NCBI GenBank assembly: GCA_901472455.1
Contig: LR590464.1
Coordinates: forward strand, 3,286,001-3,350,000
Origin: Leclercia adecarboxylata
GTDB lineage: Bacteria; Pseudomonadota; Gammaproteobacteria; Enterobacterales; Enterobacteriaceae
Direction of reading: 5' to 3'
Length of the DNA: 64,000 nt
Of the stretch, positions 1 through 11,336 are shown piece by piece. The first letter of the stretch is position 1, and the number at the start of each line of letters is the position of its first letter. Below the pieces are notes generated by a model. The model saw only the letters and a list, made by a program, of their open reading frames with translations. It searched no databases and was not told where the DNA came from. Position numbers and translations under genes: made by a program.

Positions 1-2287
1 GGGCGTGGGCCAACAAGCAGCAGGCGATCGTGATGAACGTGCAGCGCCAGCCGGGGGCGAATATCATTGATACCGCCGACAGCATTCGTGCCATGCTGCC
101 AACGCTTATCGACAGCCTGCCGAAATCGGTCAGCGTCAAGGTGCTGTCGGATCGCACCACCAACATTCGCGCCTCGGTCAGCGATACCCAGTTTGAGTTG
201 ATGCTGGCGATTGCGCTGGTGGTGATGATCATCTACCTGTTCCTGCGCAACGTTCCGGCGACCATTATTCCCGCTGTGGCGGTGCCGCTCTCGCTGGTGG
301 GCACCTTCGCGGTGATGGTGTTCCTCGACTTCTCGATCAACAACCTGACGCTGATGGCCCTGACCATCGCCACCGGCTTTGTGGTGGATGACGCCATCGT
401 GGTGATCGAAAACATCTCCCGCTATATCGAAAAAGGGGAAAAGCCGCTGGCGGCGGCGTTGAAAGGCGCGGGCGAGATCGGCTTCACCATTATCTCCCTC
501 ACCTTCTCGCTGATTGCGGTGCTGATCCCGCTGCTGTTTATGGGGGATATCGTCGGGCGTCTGTTCCGTGAGTTTGCCGTCACCCTGGCGGTGGCCATTT
601 TGATCTCGGCGGTGGTGTCCTTGACCCTGACGCCAATGATGTGCGCGCGCATGCTGAGTCATGAATCCCTGCGCAAGCAGAACCGTTTTTCCCGCGCCTC
701 GGAACGTATGTTCGAGCGGATTATTGCCGCCTACGGCCGTATGCTGACAAAAGTGCTGAACCACCCCTGGGCCACCCTTGGCGTGGCGCTGGGCACCCTG
801 GCCCTGAGCGTGCTGCTGTGGGTGATGATCCCGAAAGGCTTCTTCCCGATCCAGGATAACGGCATTATCCAGGGTACTCTACAGGCGCCGCAGTCGGTGT
901 CCTTTGCCAGCATGGCGCAGCGCCAGCAGGCGGTCTCGGACGTTATCATGAAGGATCCGGCGGTGGAGAGCCTGACGTCGTTTGTCGGCGTCGATGGCAC
1001 CAACCCGTCACTGAACAGCGCCCGCCTGCAGATCAACCTCAAGCCGCTGGACGATCGCGACGATCGGGTTAATAAGGTTATCGAACGACTCCAGCATGCG
1101 GTGGCAAAAATCCCGGGTGTGGCGTTGTATCTGCAGCCCACGCAGGATCTGACCATCGACACCACGGTGAGCCGCACCCAGTATCAGTTCACCTTGCAGG
1201 CCACCAGCCTGGATGCCCTTAGCACCTGGGTGCCGCAACTGGTGGATGAACTTAAGCAGCTGCCGCAGCTCTCGGATGTCAGCAGCGACTGGCAGGACAA
1301 AGGGCTGGCGGCGTACATCAACGTCGATCGCGACAGCGCCAGCCGTCTGGGGATCTCCATGGCGGATGTGGACAACGCGCTGTACAACGCCTTCGGCCAG
1401 CGCCTGATCTCCACCATCTACACCCAGGCCAACCAGTACCGGGTGGTGCTGGAGCACGATACGCGGCAGACGCCAGGCCTGGCAGCCCTTGACTCCGTGC
1501 GCCTGACCAGCAGCAGCGGCGGCATTGTGCCCCTGAGCGCCATTGCCAAAGTTGAGGAGCGCTATACCCCGCTGGCGGTAAACCATCTGGATCAGTTCCC
1601 GTCCACCACCATTTCGTTCAACGTCCCGGATGATTACTCGCTGGGCGAAGCGGTGCAGGCGATTACCGATGCAGAGAAAAACCTCAGCTTCCCGACGGAC
1701 ATCCAGACCAAATTCCAGGGCAGTACGCTCGCCTTCCAGGCGGCACTGGGTAGCACTGTCTGGCTGATTGTCGCCGCAGTGGTGGCGATGTACATCGTGC
1801 TGGGGGGTGCTGTACGAGAGCTTTATCCACCCGATTACCATTCTCTCTACCCTGCCGACCGCAGGCGTGGGTGCCCTGCTGGCGCTGATGCTGGCGGGCA
1901 GCGAGCTGGACGTGATTGCGATCATCGGCATCATCCTGCTGATCGGTATCGTCAAGAAGAACGCCATCATGATGATCGACTTTGCCCTTGCCGCCGAGCG
2001 CGAGCAGGGTATGCCGCCGCGGGAGGCCATCTACCAGGCCTGCCTGCTGCGTTTCCGTCCGATCCTGATGACCACCCTCGCCGCGCTGCTCGGTGCCCTG
2101 CCGCTGATGCTCAGCACCGGGGTCGGGGCCGAGCTGCGCCGTCCGTTAGGCATTGCCATGGTCGGCGGTTTGCTGGTGAGCCAGGTGTTGACCCCTCTTT
2201 ACCACCCCGGTGATCTACCTGCTGTTTGACCGCCTGGCGCTGTGGAGCAAAAGCCGCTTCCCGAAACGTGAAGAAGAGGAGGCGTAA
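1..2287 (+). CDS. mdtB: MdtB, RND multidrug efflux pump subunit (5' end missing)
   Basis: Inner-membrane RND subunit that pairs with MdtC, the adaptor MdtA and TolC to export bile salts, novobiocin and similar compounds using the proton gradient. The reading frame is already open at base 3, and the 762 or so codons present match the last three quarters of the ~1040-residue E. coli MdtB as I recall it. Visible landmarks are the TM4 segment with the proton-relay pair in [13 protein letters not shown] and the later [18 protein letters not shown] helix. Two single-base insertions break the frame, in the G run near 1805 and the C run near 2192; similarity resumes in the next frame both times. The gene ends in TAA immediately before the GTG start of mdtC. 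The start and the upstream mdtA lie outside the window. The identity is clear from family and neighbours. Confidence 0.96.
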
Positions 2288-5200
2288 GTGAAGTTTTTCG
2301 CCCTCTTCATTTTACCGCCCGGTGGCGACGATTTTAATCTCTCTCGCCATCACCCTGTGCGGCGTGCTGGGCTTCCGGCTGCTGCCGGTGGCCCCGCTGC
2401 CGCAGGTGGATTTCCCGGTGATCATGGTCAGCGCCTCGCTGCCCGGTGCTTCGCCGGAAACCATGGCCTCGTCGGTGGCCACGCCGCTGGAGCGCTCGCT
2501 CGGGCGGATTGCCGGGGTCAACGAGATGACGTCGAGCAGCTCCCTCGGCAGCACGCGCATCATTCTGGAGTTTAACTTTAACCGCGACATCAACGGCGCG
2601 GCGCGCGATGTACAGGCGGCGATCAATGCCGCGCAAAGCCTGCTCCCGAGCGGGATGCCGAGTCGGCCAACCTACCGCAAAGCCAACCCGTCCGATGCGC
2701 CCATTATGATCCTGACGCTCACCTCGGACACCTACTCCCAGGGGCAGCTGTACGACTTCGCCTCCACCCCAGCTGGCGCAAACCATCGCCCAGATCGACG
2801 GCGTGGGGGATGTGGATGTCGGCGGTAGCTCCCTGCCCGCGGTGCGCGTGGGGTTGAACCCGCAGGCGCTGTTTAACCAGGGCGTCTCGCTGGATGACGT
2901 GCGCAGCGCCATCAGCAATGCCAACGTGCGTAAACCGCAGGGTTCGGTGGAGGATGACAGCCACCGCTGGCAGATCCAGACCAACGATGAGCTGAAAACC
3001 GCGGCGGAATACCAGCCGCTGATCATCCATTACAATAACGGCGCAGCGGTGCGCTTAAGCGATGTGGCGAGCGTCACGGACTCGGTGCAGGACGTGCGCA
3101 ACGCCGGGATGACCAATGCCAAACCCGCGATTTTGCTGATGATCCGCAAGCTGCCGGAAGCCAACATTATCGAGACGGTCAACAGCATCCGCGCCCGCCT
3201 GCCGGAGTTGCAGGAGACCATTCCGGCGGCCATCGATCTGCAGATTGCCCAGGATCGCTCCCCGACCATTCGCGCCTCGCTGGAAGAGGTGGAACAGTCG
3301 CTGATCATCTCGGTGGCGCTGGTGATCCTGGTGGTGTTCCTGTTCCTGCGCTCGGGCCGCGCAACGCTGATCCCGGCCGTCGCCGTGCCGGTATCGTTGA
3401 TTGGGACTTTCGCCGCCCATGTACCTGTGCGGTTTTAGCCTCAACAACCTGTCGCTGATGGCGCTGACTATCGCCACAGGTTTTGTGGTGGATGACGCCA
3501 TCGTGGTGCTGGAGAACATCTCCCGCCACCTCGAAGCGGGAATGAAACCTCTCCAGGCGGCATTGCAGGGCAGCCGGGAGGTAGGCTTTACGGTGCTCTC
3601 CATGAGCCTGTCGCTGGTGGCGGTGTTCCTGCCGCTGCTGCTGATGGACGGGCTGCCAGGGCGCCTGTTGCGGGAGTTTTGCGGTCACGCTGTCGGTGGC
3701 GATCGGTATTTCGCTGCTGGTGTCGTTAACCCTTACCCCGATGATGTGCGGCTGGATGCTCAAGCGCAGCCCGCCCCAGTCGCAGCCGCGCAAAAAAGGC
3801 TTTGGCCGGATGCTGATGGCGTTACAGACGAGCTACCGGTAAATCGCTGAAATGGGTGCTGAACCACACCCGGATCGTCGGCTGGTGTTAATTGGCACCA
3901 TCGCACTTAACGTCTGGATGTACATCACCATCCCCAAAACCCTTCTTCCCGGAGCAGGACACCGGGGTATTGATGGGGGGGATACAGGCCGACCAGAGCA
4001 TCTCCTTCCAGGCCATGCGCGGTAAGTTGCAGGATTTCATGAAGATCATCCGCGAAGACAAGGCCGTGGATAACGTCACCGGCTTTACCGGCGGCTCGCG
4101 GGTCAACAGCGGAATGATGTTTATCACTCTCAAGTCGCGCGACCAGCGTAACGAAACCGCCCAGCAGGTGATCGACCGCCTCAGGGTGAAGTTAGCCAAA
4201 GAGCCGGGGGCGAACATGTTCCTGGTGGCGGTGCAGGATATCCGCGTCGGTGGCCGTCAGTCGAACGCCAGCTACCAGTACACCCTGCTGTCGGACGATC
4301 TTGCCGCACTCAGAGAGTGGGAGCCTAAAATCCGTAAAGCGCTGGCGGCACTGCCGGAGCTGGCAGACGTTAACTCCGACCAACAGGATAACGGCGCGGA
4401 GATGGCGCTGACCTACGATCGCGAAACCATGTCACGGCTGGGCATTGATGTGAGCGCCGCCAACAGTCTGCTGAATAACGCCTTCGGCCAGCGCCAGATC
4501 TCGACCATCTATCAGCCGATGAACCAGTACAAAGTGGTCATGGAGGTCGATCCGCGCTATACCCAGGACATCAGTGCGCTGGATAAAAATGTTCGTCATT
4601 AATAACGACGGCAAGGCGATCCCGCTGTCGTACTTTGCCCACTGGCAACCTGCTAACGCGCCGCTGTCGGTGAATCATCAGGGGCTGTCGGCGGCATCCG
4701 ACCGTATCGTTTAACCTGCCGACCGCAAATCACTCTCTGAAGCCAGCGAGGCCATCAACCGTGCCATGACCCAGCTTGGCGTGCCCTCAACGGTGCGCGG
4801 CAGCTTTGCCGGTACGGCTCAGGTCTTCCAGGAGACGATGAACTCGCAGGTGATATTGATTCTGGCGGCGATTGCCACGGTCTATATCGTGCTCGGGGTT
4901 CTGTATGAGAGCTACGTCCATCCGCTGACCATTCTCTCCACCCTGCCCTCGGCGGGCGTAGGAGCGTTGCTGGCGCTGGAGCTGTTTGGCGCGCCGTTCA
5001 GCCTGATTGCGTTGATTGGCATTATGCTGTTAATCGGGATCGTGAAGAAGAACGCCATCATGATGGTCGACTTTGCGCTGGAGGCACAGCGCAACGGCAA
5101 TATGACCCCGCAGGAGGCGATCTTCCAGGCCTGCCTGCTGCGTTTTCGGCCAATCATGATGACCACCCTGGCGGCGCTGTTTGGCGCGCTGCCGCTGGTG

Positions 5201-5372
5201 ATCTCCAGCGGTGATGGCGCCAGAGCTGCGTCAGCCGCTGGGCATTACCATTGTCGGTGGGCTGGTGATGAGCCAGCTGTTGACGCTCTACACCACTCCG
5301 GTGGTCTATCTGTTCTTTGACCGCTTACGGGTGCGTTTTTCACGTAAACAGAAAGAGACGGTAACCGGCTGA
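2288..5372 (+). CDS. mdtC: MdtC, RND multidrug efflux pump subunit (frameshifted in this sequence)
   Basis: Partner of MdtB in the MdtABC-TolC pump. It starts at GTG directly after the mdtB stop (MKFFALFI) and the repaired product is about 1025 residues, the usual length. RND landmarks are present: [13 protein letters not shown] in TM4, [15 protein letters not shown] in the porter domain and [18 protein letters not shown] in the C-terminal half. The frame is broken about eleven times, near 2316, 2766, 3416, 3678, 3833, 3885, 3937, 4587, 4694, 4734 and 5222. Most are single extra bases (for example four T for three near 2316). Repairing each restores continuous similarity, so I read this as one intact gene with poor base calling. 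Its stop overlaps the mdtD start by one base (TGATG), which indicates translational coupling in mdtABCD-baeSR. Confidence 0.94.
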
Positions 5373-6791
5373 TGACTGATCTCCCCGCTAACGTTCGCTG
5401 GCAGTTATGGATTGTCGCCTTCGGCTTTTTTATGCAGGCCCTGGATACGACCATTGTTAATACTGCCCTCCCCTCGATGGCGCAAAGCCTGAGGGAGAGT
5501 CCGCTGCATATGCATATGGTGATCGTCGCCTATGTGCTGACGGTGGCTGTCATGCTGCCCGCCAGCGGCTGGCTGGCGGATAAGGTGGGGGTGCGTAATA
5601 TCTTTTGTACCGCCATCGTGCTGTTTACCGCCGGGTCACTCTTCTGCGCCCGGGCAGAGACGCTGAACGAACTGGTGCTATCCCGGGTGTTGCAGGGCGT
5701 CGGCGGGGCAATGATGGTGCCAGTCGGCAGGCTGACGGTGATGAAGATTGTCCCGCGCGCGCAGTACATGGCGGCGATGACCTTCGTCACCCTGCCCGGT
5801 CAGGTCGGGCCGCTACTTGGCCCGGCGCTCGGCGGGATGCTGGTGGAGTACGCCTCCTGGCACTGGATCTTCCTGATTAACCTGCCGGTGGGCATTATCG
5901 GGGCGATTGCTACCCTCTGGTTGATGCCGAACTACAAAATGCAGACCCGGCGCTTCGATCTGGTGGGCTTTTTCCTGCTGGCGGCGGGAATGGCGACCCT
6001 GACCCTGGCGCTGGACGGGCAAAAAGGGCTGGGGATCTCCACGTTATCGCTGGTTGGGCTGGTCGCCATCGGGGTGGTTTCTATTCTGTGGTATCTGTGG
6101 CACGCCAGAGGCAACGACCGCGCCCTGTTCAGCCTGACGCTGTTTCAAAATACAACCTACCGTCTGGGGGGCTGCTCGGCAGCTTTGCCGGACGCATCGG
6201 CAGCGGAATGCTGCCGTTTATGACCCCGGTCTTTTTGCAGATTGGCCTCGGCTTTTCGCCGTTCCACGCCGGTCTGATGATGATCCCGATGGTGCTCGGC
6301 AGCATGGGGATGAAGCGCATTGTGGTTCAGGTGGTGAACTATTTTGGCTATCGCCGGGTGCTGGTGGCCTCCACGCTGGGGCTGGCGCTGGTGAGCCTGC
6401 TGTTTATGGCCGTGGCGCTGCTGGGCTGGTACTACGTTCTGCCGCTGGTACTGTTCTGCCAGGGGATGATCAATTCCATCCGCTTCTCCTCCATGAATAC
6501 CCTGACGCTGAAAGATCTGCCCGATGAGCAGGCGAGCAGCGGCAACAGCCTGCTGTCGATGATTATGCAGCTGTCCGATGAGCGTCGGCGTGACCATCGC
6601 CGGGCTGCTGTTGGGCATGTACGGCCAGCATCACCTGACGGCTGACAGCCCGGTGGTCCATCAGGTCTTCCTCTACACCTACCTGAGCATGGCGGTGATT
6701 ATCGCCCTGCCCGACCATTATTTTCGCCCGGGTCCCGGATGATACCAGTAAGAATGTCGTCATCAGGCGGCGCAAAAGGAGTGAACCATGA
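5372..6791 (+). CDS. mdtD: MdtD, major facilitator family transporter (frameshifted)
   Basis: Putative 14-helix MFS drug:H+ antiporter of the DHA2 type, fourth gene of the mdtABCD-baeSR operon. The N-terminal part shows [13 protein letters not shown] and [13 protein letters not shown], the motif A loop after TM2, and [15 protein letters not shown]. The repaired length is about 471 residues, as in E. coli. In E. coli MdtD is not needed for the efflux phenotype of MdtABC and has been linked to citrate or iron-citrate export; that is known of the family and not visible here. Frame breaks occur near 6164, 6575 and 6710. The start ATG overlaps the mdtC stop and the TGA overlaps the baeS ATG (ATGA), so translation is probably coupled at both ends. 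Confidence 0.92.
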
Positions 6792-8195
6792 AGTTCTGGC
6801 GGCCCCGGCATTACCGGTAAGCTGTTTCTGGCCATCTTTGCCACTTGTATCGTACTGCTGATCACCAATGCACTGGGCAGTGCGGGTGAGCTTTGAGCGT
6901 GGCTTTTATCGACTACATCAAACACGGTAACGAACAGCGGTTACAGGGCTTAAGCGATGCGCTGGCCGAGCAGTACGCCCTGCACGGCAACTGGCGTTTT
7001 TTACGCAATAATGACCGGTTTATTTTCCAGATCCTGCGCTCGCTGGAGCACGACACTGACGACGATCGTCCCGGCCCCGGCATGCCGCCCCACGGCTGGC
7101 GCACCCAGTTCTGGGTGATCGACCAGGATATGCGGGTGCTGGTGGGGCCGCGTGCTCCGGTGCCGCCGGACGGCACGAAGCGGGCCATTACCGTCAACGG
7201 CGCTGCCGTCGGCTGGGTGATCGCCTCCCCGGTCGAGCGGCTGACGCGCAATACCGACATCAACTTCGACCGCCAACAGCGGCAGACCAGTTGGCTGATT
7301 GTCGCCCTCTCCACCCTGCTGGCGGCGCTGGCGACCTTCCCGCTGGCGCGTGGCCTGCTGGCCCCGGTCAAACGGCTGGTGGAAGGGACGCATCAACTGG
7401 CGGCAGGCGATTTTACCACCCGCGTGGATACCCGCAGCCAGGACGAACTGGGCAAGCTGGCGCAGGACTTTAACCAGCTCGCCAGCACGCTTGAGAAGAA
7501 CCAGCAGATGCGGCGGGATTTTATGGCCGATATCTCCCACGAACTGCGCACCCGCTGGCGGTGCTGCGCGGCGAGCTGGAGGCGATCCAGGACGGGGTAC
7601 GCAAGTTCACCCCGGAGTCCGTCACCTCCCTGCAGGCGGAAGTGGGGACGCTGACCAAGCTGGTGGAGGATCTCCATCAGCTGTCGATGTCCGACGAAGG
7701 GGCGCTGGCCCTATCAGAAAGCGCCTGTCGATGTGATTAACATTCTGGAAATGGCCAGCGGCGTTTTCCGCGAAACGCTTTGCCAGTCGTGACCTTCGCA
7801 TTGAGCTGTCGCTGCCGGACAACGCGGTGGTGTTTGGCGATCGCGACCGGCTGATGCAGCTTTTCAACAACCTGCTGGAAAACAGCCTGCGCTATACCGA
7901 CGCGGGGGGCGCGCTGCGTATTTCCGGTAAATGCGAAGATCACCGCTTTGCGCTGACCTTTGCCGACACCGCACCCGGCGTCTCTGACGATCAGCTTCAC
8001 CGACTGTTTGAGCGTTTTTATCGTACCGAAGGCTCCCGCAACCGCGCCAGCGGCGGATCGGGTCTGGGGCTGGCGATCTGCGTTAACATCGTCGAGGCCC
8101 ACGGGGGCACCCTCCGCGCCGCCCATTCGCCTTTTGGCGGGGTTAGCATTACAGTAGAGCTACCGCTGGAACGCGATTTATCGAGAGAAGTATGA
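6788..8195 (+). CDS. baeS: BaeS, sensor histidine kinase of envelope stress (frameshifted)
   Basis: Membrane sensor kinase that phosphorylates BaeR in response to envelope damage, indole and flavonoids. Domains in order: N-terminal TM, periplasmic sensor, second TM (residues ~165-185), HAMP (after [20 protein letters not shown]), the HisKA H-box DISHELRT near residue 250, and HATPase with N box [12 protein letters not shown] and G box [20 protein letters not shown]. The repaired length is about 468 residues, as in E. coli. Frame breaks near 6797, 6911, 7553 (a lost C directly after the H-box), 7708 and 7770 look like base-calling errors because the protein is otherwise colinear. The start ATG overlaps the mdtD stop and the stop overlaps the baeR start by four bases. 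Confidence 0.93.
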
Positions 8196-8917
8196 CTGAG
8201 TTACCCATTGACGAAAATACCCCCCGCATCCTGATCGTGGAGGATGAGCCTAAGCTTGGGCAGTTATTAATCGACTATCTGCGGGCGGCAAGTTATGCCC
8301 CGTCGCTTATCAGCCACGGCGACCAGGTTCTGCCGTATGTGCGCCAGACCCCGCCGGACCTGATCCTGCTCGATCTCATGCTGCCCGGCACCGATGGTCT
8401 GACCCTGTGTCGCGAAATCCGCCGCTTCTCCGAAGTGCCGATTGTCATGGTGACCGCCAAAATCGAAGAGATTGACCGACTGTTGGGACTGGAGATCGGC
8501 GCCGATGATTACATCTGCAAACCCTACAGCCCGCGCGAAGTGGTGGCCCGGGTAAAAACCATTCTGCGCCGCTGCAAACCGCAGCGTGATCTACAGGCGC
8601 TGGATGCCGAAAGTCCGTTAATCATCGATGAAGGCCGTTTTCAGGCAAGCTGGCGCAACAAGCTGTTGGATCTGACCCCCGCCGAGTTTCGCCTGCTGAA
8701 AACCCTGTCGCACGAGCCGGGCAAGGTTTTCTCTCGCGAGCAACTGCTGAACCATCTGTATGATGACTACCGGGTGGTGACCGATCGTACTATCGACAGC
8801 CACATCAAAAACTTGCGGCGCAAGCTGGAATCCCTTGATGCAGAGCAGTCGTTTATTCGCGCAGTTTACGGTGTGGGATATCGCTGGGAAGCGGATGCGT
8901 GCCGGATCGGCGCGTGA
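8192..8917 (+). CDS. baeR: BaeR, OmpR-family response regulator
   Basis: Cytoplasmic DNA-binding regulator activated by BaeS; in E. coli it turns on mdtABCD-baeSR, acrD and spy. The frame is intact at 241 residues, the family length. The receiver domain (about 1-125) shows the acidic pair in IVEDEPK, the phospho-acceptor Asp in [10 protein letters not shown], the Thr in VTAK and the Lys in CKPYSPRE. The C-terminal winged helix (about 140-235) has [15 protein letters not shown] and the recognition-helix region [16 protein letters not shown]. Its ATG overlaps the baeS stop by four bases. It is the last gene of the plus-strand operon and converges on bluR 37 bases downstream. One of the few operon genes without an indel here. 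Confidence 0.97.
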   Translation: MTELPIDENTPRILIVEDEPKLGQLLIDYLRAASYAPSLISHGDQVLPYVRQTPPDLILLDLMLPGTDGLTLCREIRRFSEVPIVMVTAKIEEIDRLLGLEIGADDYICKPYSPREVVARVKTILRRCKPQRDLQALDAESPLIIDEGRFQASWRNKLLDLTPAEFRLLKTLSHEPGKVFSREQLLNHLYDDYRVVTDRTIDSHIKNLRRKLESLDAEQSFIRAVYGVGYRWEADACRIGA

Positions 8918-8921
8918 CAGG

Positions 8922-8947
8922 AAATAAAATGACCCGCTACGGCGGGT
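8922..8947 (-). terminator. Terminator between convergent baeR and bluR
   Basis: The six-base stem ACCCGC/GCGGGT at 8932-8947 has a four-base loop. On the minus strand it is followed by a T-rich stretch (complement of GAAATAAAAT), so it best serves bluR. There is no U tract on the plus side. Confidence 0.55.
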
Positions 8948-8954
8948 GATACGC

Positions 8955-9698
8955 TCAGGCCGCCTCGGCCAGCCCGTGGGCGGTAATGCTGTAACCCTGC
9001 TTTTGCCAGTGCTCAAGCTGCAGACGCTGTTGCGGCGATAACACCGGGCCTGCCCAGACAAGGATGTGCTGGCCGGGGAAGAACTCGGGATGGGGTAACT
9101 CCAGCGGTTCAGCAAACACGTTAATGCGCCAGCCACGCTGCGAAAGACGCCACGCCTCCAGCCACAGACGGGTACGGTCCTCCACGCTCCAGCCAATCAA
9201 TAATGCATCCCGGCCCGCTTTGCTGCGTGACTCGCTCAGGCTGGTGACTGCCTGCTCGATCAGAATGCCGTCCAGCAGGCTGCACATGATACTTGCGGTA
9301 TTTTGATCAAGGCTGAGGTTTTCCCGGACGGGAATAAAAACGTGGTCAATCAGGACCTCGACAGCGTGGTGCTGGCAGAATGCGACAATCTGCGCGCGGG
9401 ACTTACCCGGGCTAACCTGACGCAACATGCCCATCATTTCTTCCTGCAAGGTACGCCAGTCTCCTGGCTCAGGGACTTTGTCCTGATCGAGCAGGGCTTT
9501 GACCTTACCGACCGGCACGCCACGCTCAATCCAGCGTTTGATCTCCTCGATACGCAGGATGTCGTCGTCGTCAAATTGTCGATGCCCGCCTTCACTACGC
9601 TGCGGTTTTAGCAACCCGTACCGACGCTGCCATGCACGTAGCGTAACGGGATTTATGCCGCAGCGTTCTGCTACATCGCCAATACTGTAAAAGGCCAT
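8955..9698 (-). CDS. bluR: BluR, MerR-family repressor of the blue-light response
   Basis: MerR-like transcription factor that in E. coli represses ycgZ-ymgA-ariR until its anti-repressor BluF is excited by blue light. The 247-residue product (usual length ~243) has an N-terminal MerR helix-turn-helix ([18 protein letters not shown], then [15 protein letters not shown]) and a C-terminal B12-binding-like domain without an obvious DxHxxG cobalamin motif. I chose the ATG at 9698 (MAFYSIGDV) because a GGGAG Shine-Dalgarno precedes it and it matches the family start; a longer frame adds seven residues. The gene is intact. It lies downstream of bluF on the same strand, with a 114-base gap holding an inverted repeat and two TGTACA boxes. 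MlrA at 51565 is a paralogue with a nearly identical DNA-reading helix. Confidence 0.9.
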   Translation of the reverse strand: MAFYSIGDVAERCGINPVTLRAWQRRYGLLKPQRSEGGHRQFDDDDILRIEEIKRWIERGVPVGKVKALLDQDKVPEPGDWRTLQEEMMGMLRQVSPGKSRAQIVAFCQHHAVEVLIDHVFIPVRENLSLDQNTASIMCSLLDGILIEQAVTSLSESRSKAGRDALLIGWSVEDRTRLWLEAWRLSQRGWRINVFAEPLELPHPEFFPGQHILVWAGPVLSPQQRLQLEHWQKQGYSITAHGLAEAA

Positions 9699-9720
9699 CG
9701 ATTCTCCCTGTCTGACCAAT

Positions 9721-9747
9721 AGATTCGTTAACCAAAGTAACGAATCT
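9721..9747. repeat. Inverted repeat in the bluR leader
   Basis: AGATTCGTTA and its exact reverse complement TAACGAATCT are separated by seven bases. It lies 23 bases upstream of the bluR start and so would form a 10-base-pair hairpin in the bluR leader RNA, or serve as a protein-binding palindrome. There is no U tract, so it is not a classical terminator. Confidence 0.6.
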
Positions 9748-9755
9748 CACCGGGG

Positions 9756-9780
9756 TGTACAACTTGTTATATTGTACAAC
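9756..9780. promoter_or_regulatory. Paired TGTACA boxes upstream of bluR (candidate BluR operator)
   Basis: Two copies, TGTACAAC at 9756 and TTGTACAAC at 9772, with starts 17 bases apart. The related regulator MlrA recognises TTGTACA-type inverted repeats at the E. coli csgD promoter. The same hexamer recurs in the bluF-ycgZ promoter region of this window, which suggests BluR binds both. This is inferred from motif and position only. Confidence 0.45.
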
Positions 9781-9812
9781 AGAATTGTATCACTGCCCGG
9801 TGTGGATCAGTT

Positions 9813-11034
9813 TCAGAAAGTTTCTTTTAGCTCAGGCCACGCCACAGGCGGGATACCGGCCAGTTCAGGGTGGGCAAACAGGTGTCCCTGGAAGTGAGAA
9901 ATACCTGCCGATTCGAGCCACATCCACTCTTCCGGTTGCTCGACACCGACCGCAGAGATCAGAATTTCCAAAGCTGTACAACATTTGATGATTGCCAGCA
10001 CGATGGCCTGACGTGGACCGCTCTTGTGTACGTCGCGGATCAGGTCACGGTTAATCTTAATCCGGTCTGGCTGGAACTGTGCCAACAGCAACAGACCGGC
10101 AAAACCGCCACCAAAGTGGTCGATGGTCACGCCGATCCCCGCAGCCTTTAACTCACGCACCGCACCGGTGAATTCGTCGAGACGGGAGATGACTTCGTTC
10201 TCCGTAAATTCCACCACGATCTGCTCGGGCACTAGCCCGTTGGCCTCTATCTCCTGAATCAGATAGCTGACCGCATCAGGCACGTTGACCAGCGTCATCG
10301 GAAGCAGGTTAACAGAGAGGCTCTGCTCTCCCAGCCCCAGCGCGCTGGCCATCGCAAAGGCGACGCTTTTGCTTTTGAGATCGGCTTCGTAGAGTTCATC
10401 TCCCACTAACCCCTCAAACCAGTGCCGGGATACCTCGCCTTCCGGGGTACGGATAAGGGCCTCCAGTGAGACGATTTCCCGTGCCAGCGGATCGATAATC
10501 GGCTGAAAAGCAAAGTTGCACACCTCGCTGTAGCGCCGCGACAGCGCACGAACGCTGGGGGGCGCCGGTATCAGCAATAAAGTCCCAGTGATCCCCCGAA
10601 GGCAGCTCAAAATAGTTCTCTTTTTCACTCTCTTCGACGAAGGTTCTGAAGAACTGCAACGACCTGTCGTTGTAGGTCAACTGGTACTTGGTCGTGCCTT
10701 TATCCAGCACGTTTTGCAGCACCTCTTCGCGATCGTATCGTCGTAAATCAAAGAGTTCCATACCGCACTTCCCGAAACGCCGCGCGGGAGAATAGTCACA
10801 TAGCAGTTCCACCACGTTGTGATGACGCGGGTCTTCGCAGATAGCGCGGTAAATCGCTCTTACGTTTTCCTCGGGTCCTTCAAGCAACTGGAAAAAGAGC
10901 TTTCCGTTAAACAGAAGAATGCCGCTGACCCCGGCTTCGCTGTTTTTTTTGTTTGCTGCAACAACCATGTCTTCCAGCACAGTAACCGGTACGTGATCAC
11001 GAAAGTGACTACGGTAAATGATGGTAGTGAGCAT
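9813..11034 (-). CDS. bluF: BluF, blue-light sensing BLUF-EAL anti-repressor (one frameshift)
   Basis: Cytoplasmic photoreceptor that binds FAD in its BLUF domain and, when lit, removes BluR from DNA. The BLUF domain occupies about residues 1-95: Tyr7 in IIYRSH and Gln49 in FFQLLEGP are the flavin-contacting residues expected of the family. The EAL-like domain follows (about 150-405). It retains SLEALIR, NLLPM, EFTENE and DRIKIN, but reads IDHFGGG where active enzymes have DDFGTG, so an aspartate needed for metal binding is replaced by His. Loss of c-di-GMP hydrolysis, as in E. coli BluF, is therefore likely. One extra G near 10558 splits the frame; the repaired length is about 406 residues. 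It is divergent from ycgZ across a 302-base regulatory region. Confidence 0.92.
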
Positions 11035-11336
11035 AAGTTTCCAATAGCGGAGGTGAATGAATGTTCACAGTATCAGATGGTTGGCGTTACGTCTTGTTAA
11101 CCCACACGGGGGTTTTCTCGCCCTTTCTGTATTCCGACAATAACGGTTAAAAACGCCAGGAATGTACAATATTTTCTTCCTTTTTCACCGAATTTTTTAT
11201 AATTAAATCTTTGATATATATAGTTTAGCACGTAATGATCAAAATATATTTGTTAACTTGTACAATTAGTATGTACAGTATTCACCAGTTAACAAGATAT
11301 TAACCATTTTAGCTCTGCGGATTTCAGGAGTGACAT
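11035..11336. promoter_or_regulatory. Divergent bluF/ycgZ control region with TGTACA boxes
   Basis: This 302-base AT-rich gap contains three TGTACA hexamers: TGTACAAT at 11163, TTGTACAA at 11258 and TGTACAG at 11272. The last two lie 60-80 bases before ycgZ. In E. coli BluR represses from this gap, so these are the best candidate operators. An AGGAG ribosome-binding site for ycgZ lies at about 11326-11330. No open frame of interest was seen. Confidence 0.5.

Noticed and set aside
1008-2030. 340-residue minus-strand frame within mdtB
   Set aside because: Shadow of mdtB codons; no ribosome site and no domain pattern.
2288-5372. mdtC as a pseudogene
   Set aside because: Eleven breaks look like decay, but nearly all are +1 errors of the same kind found in essential metG, and every domain and family motif is preserved.
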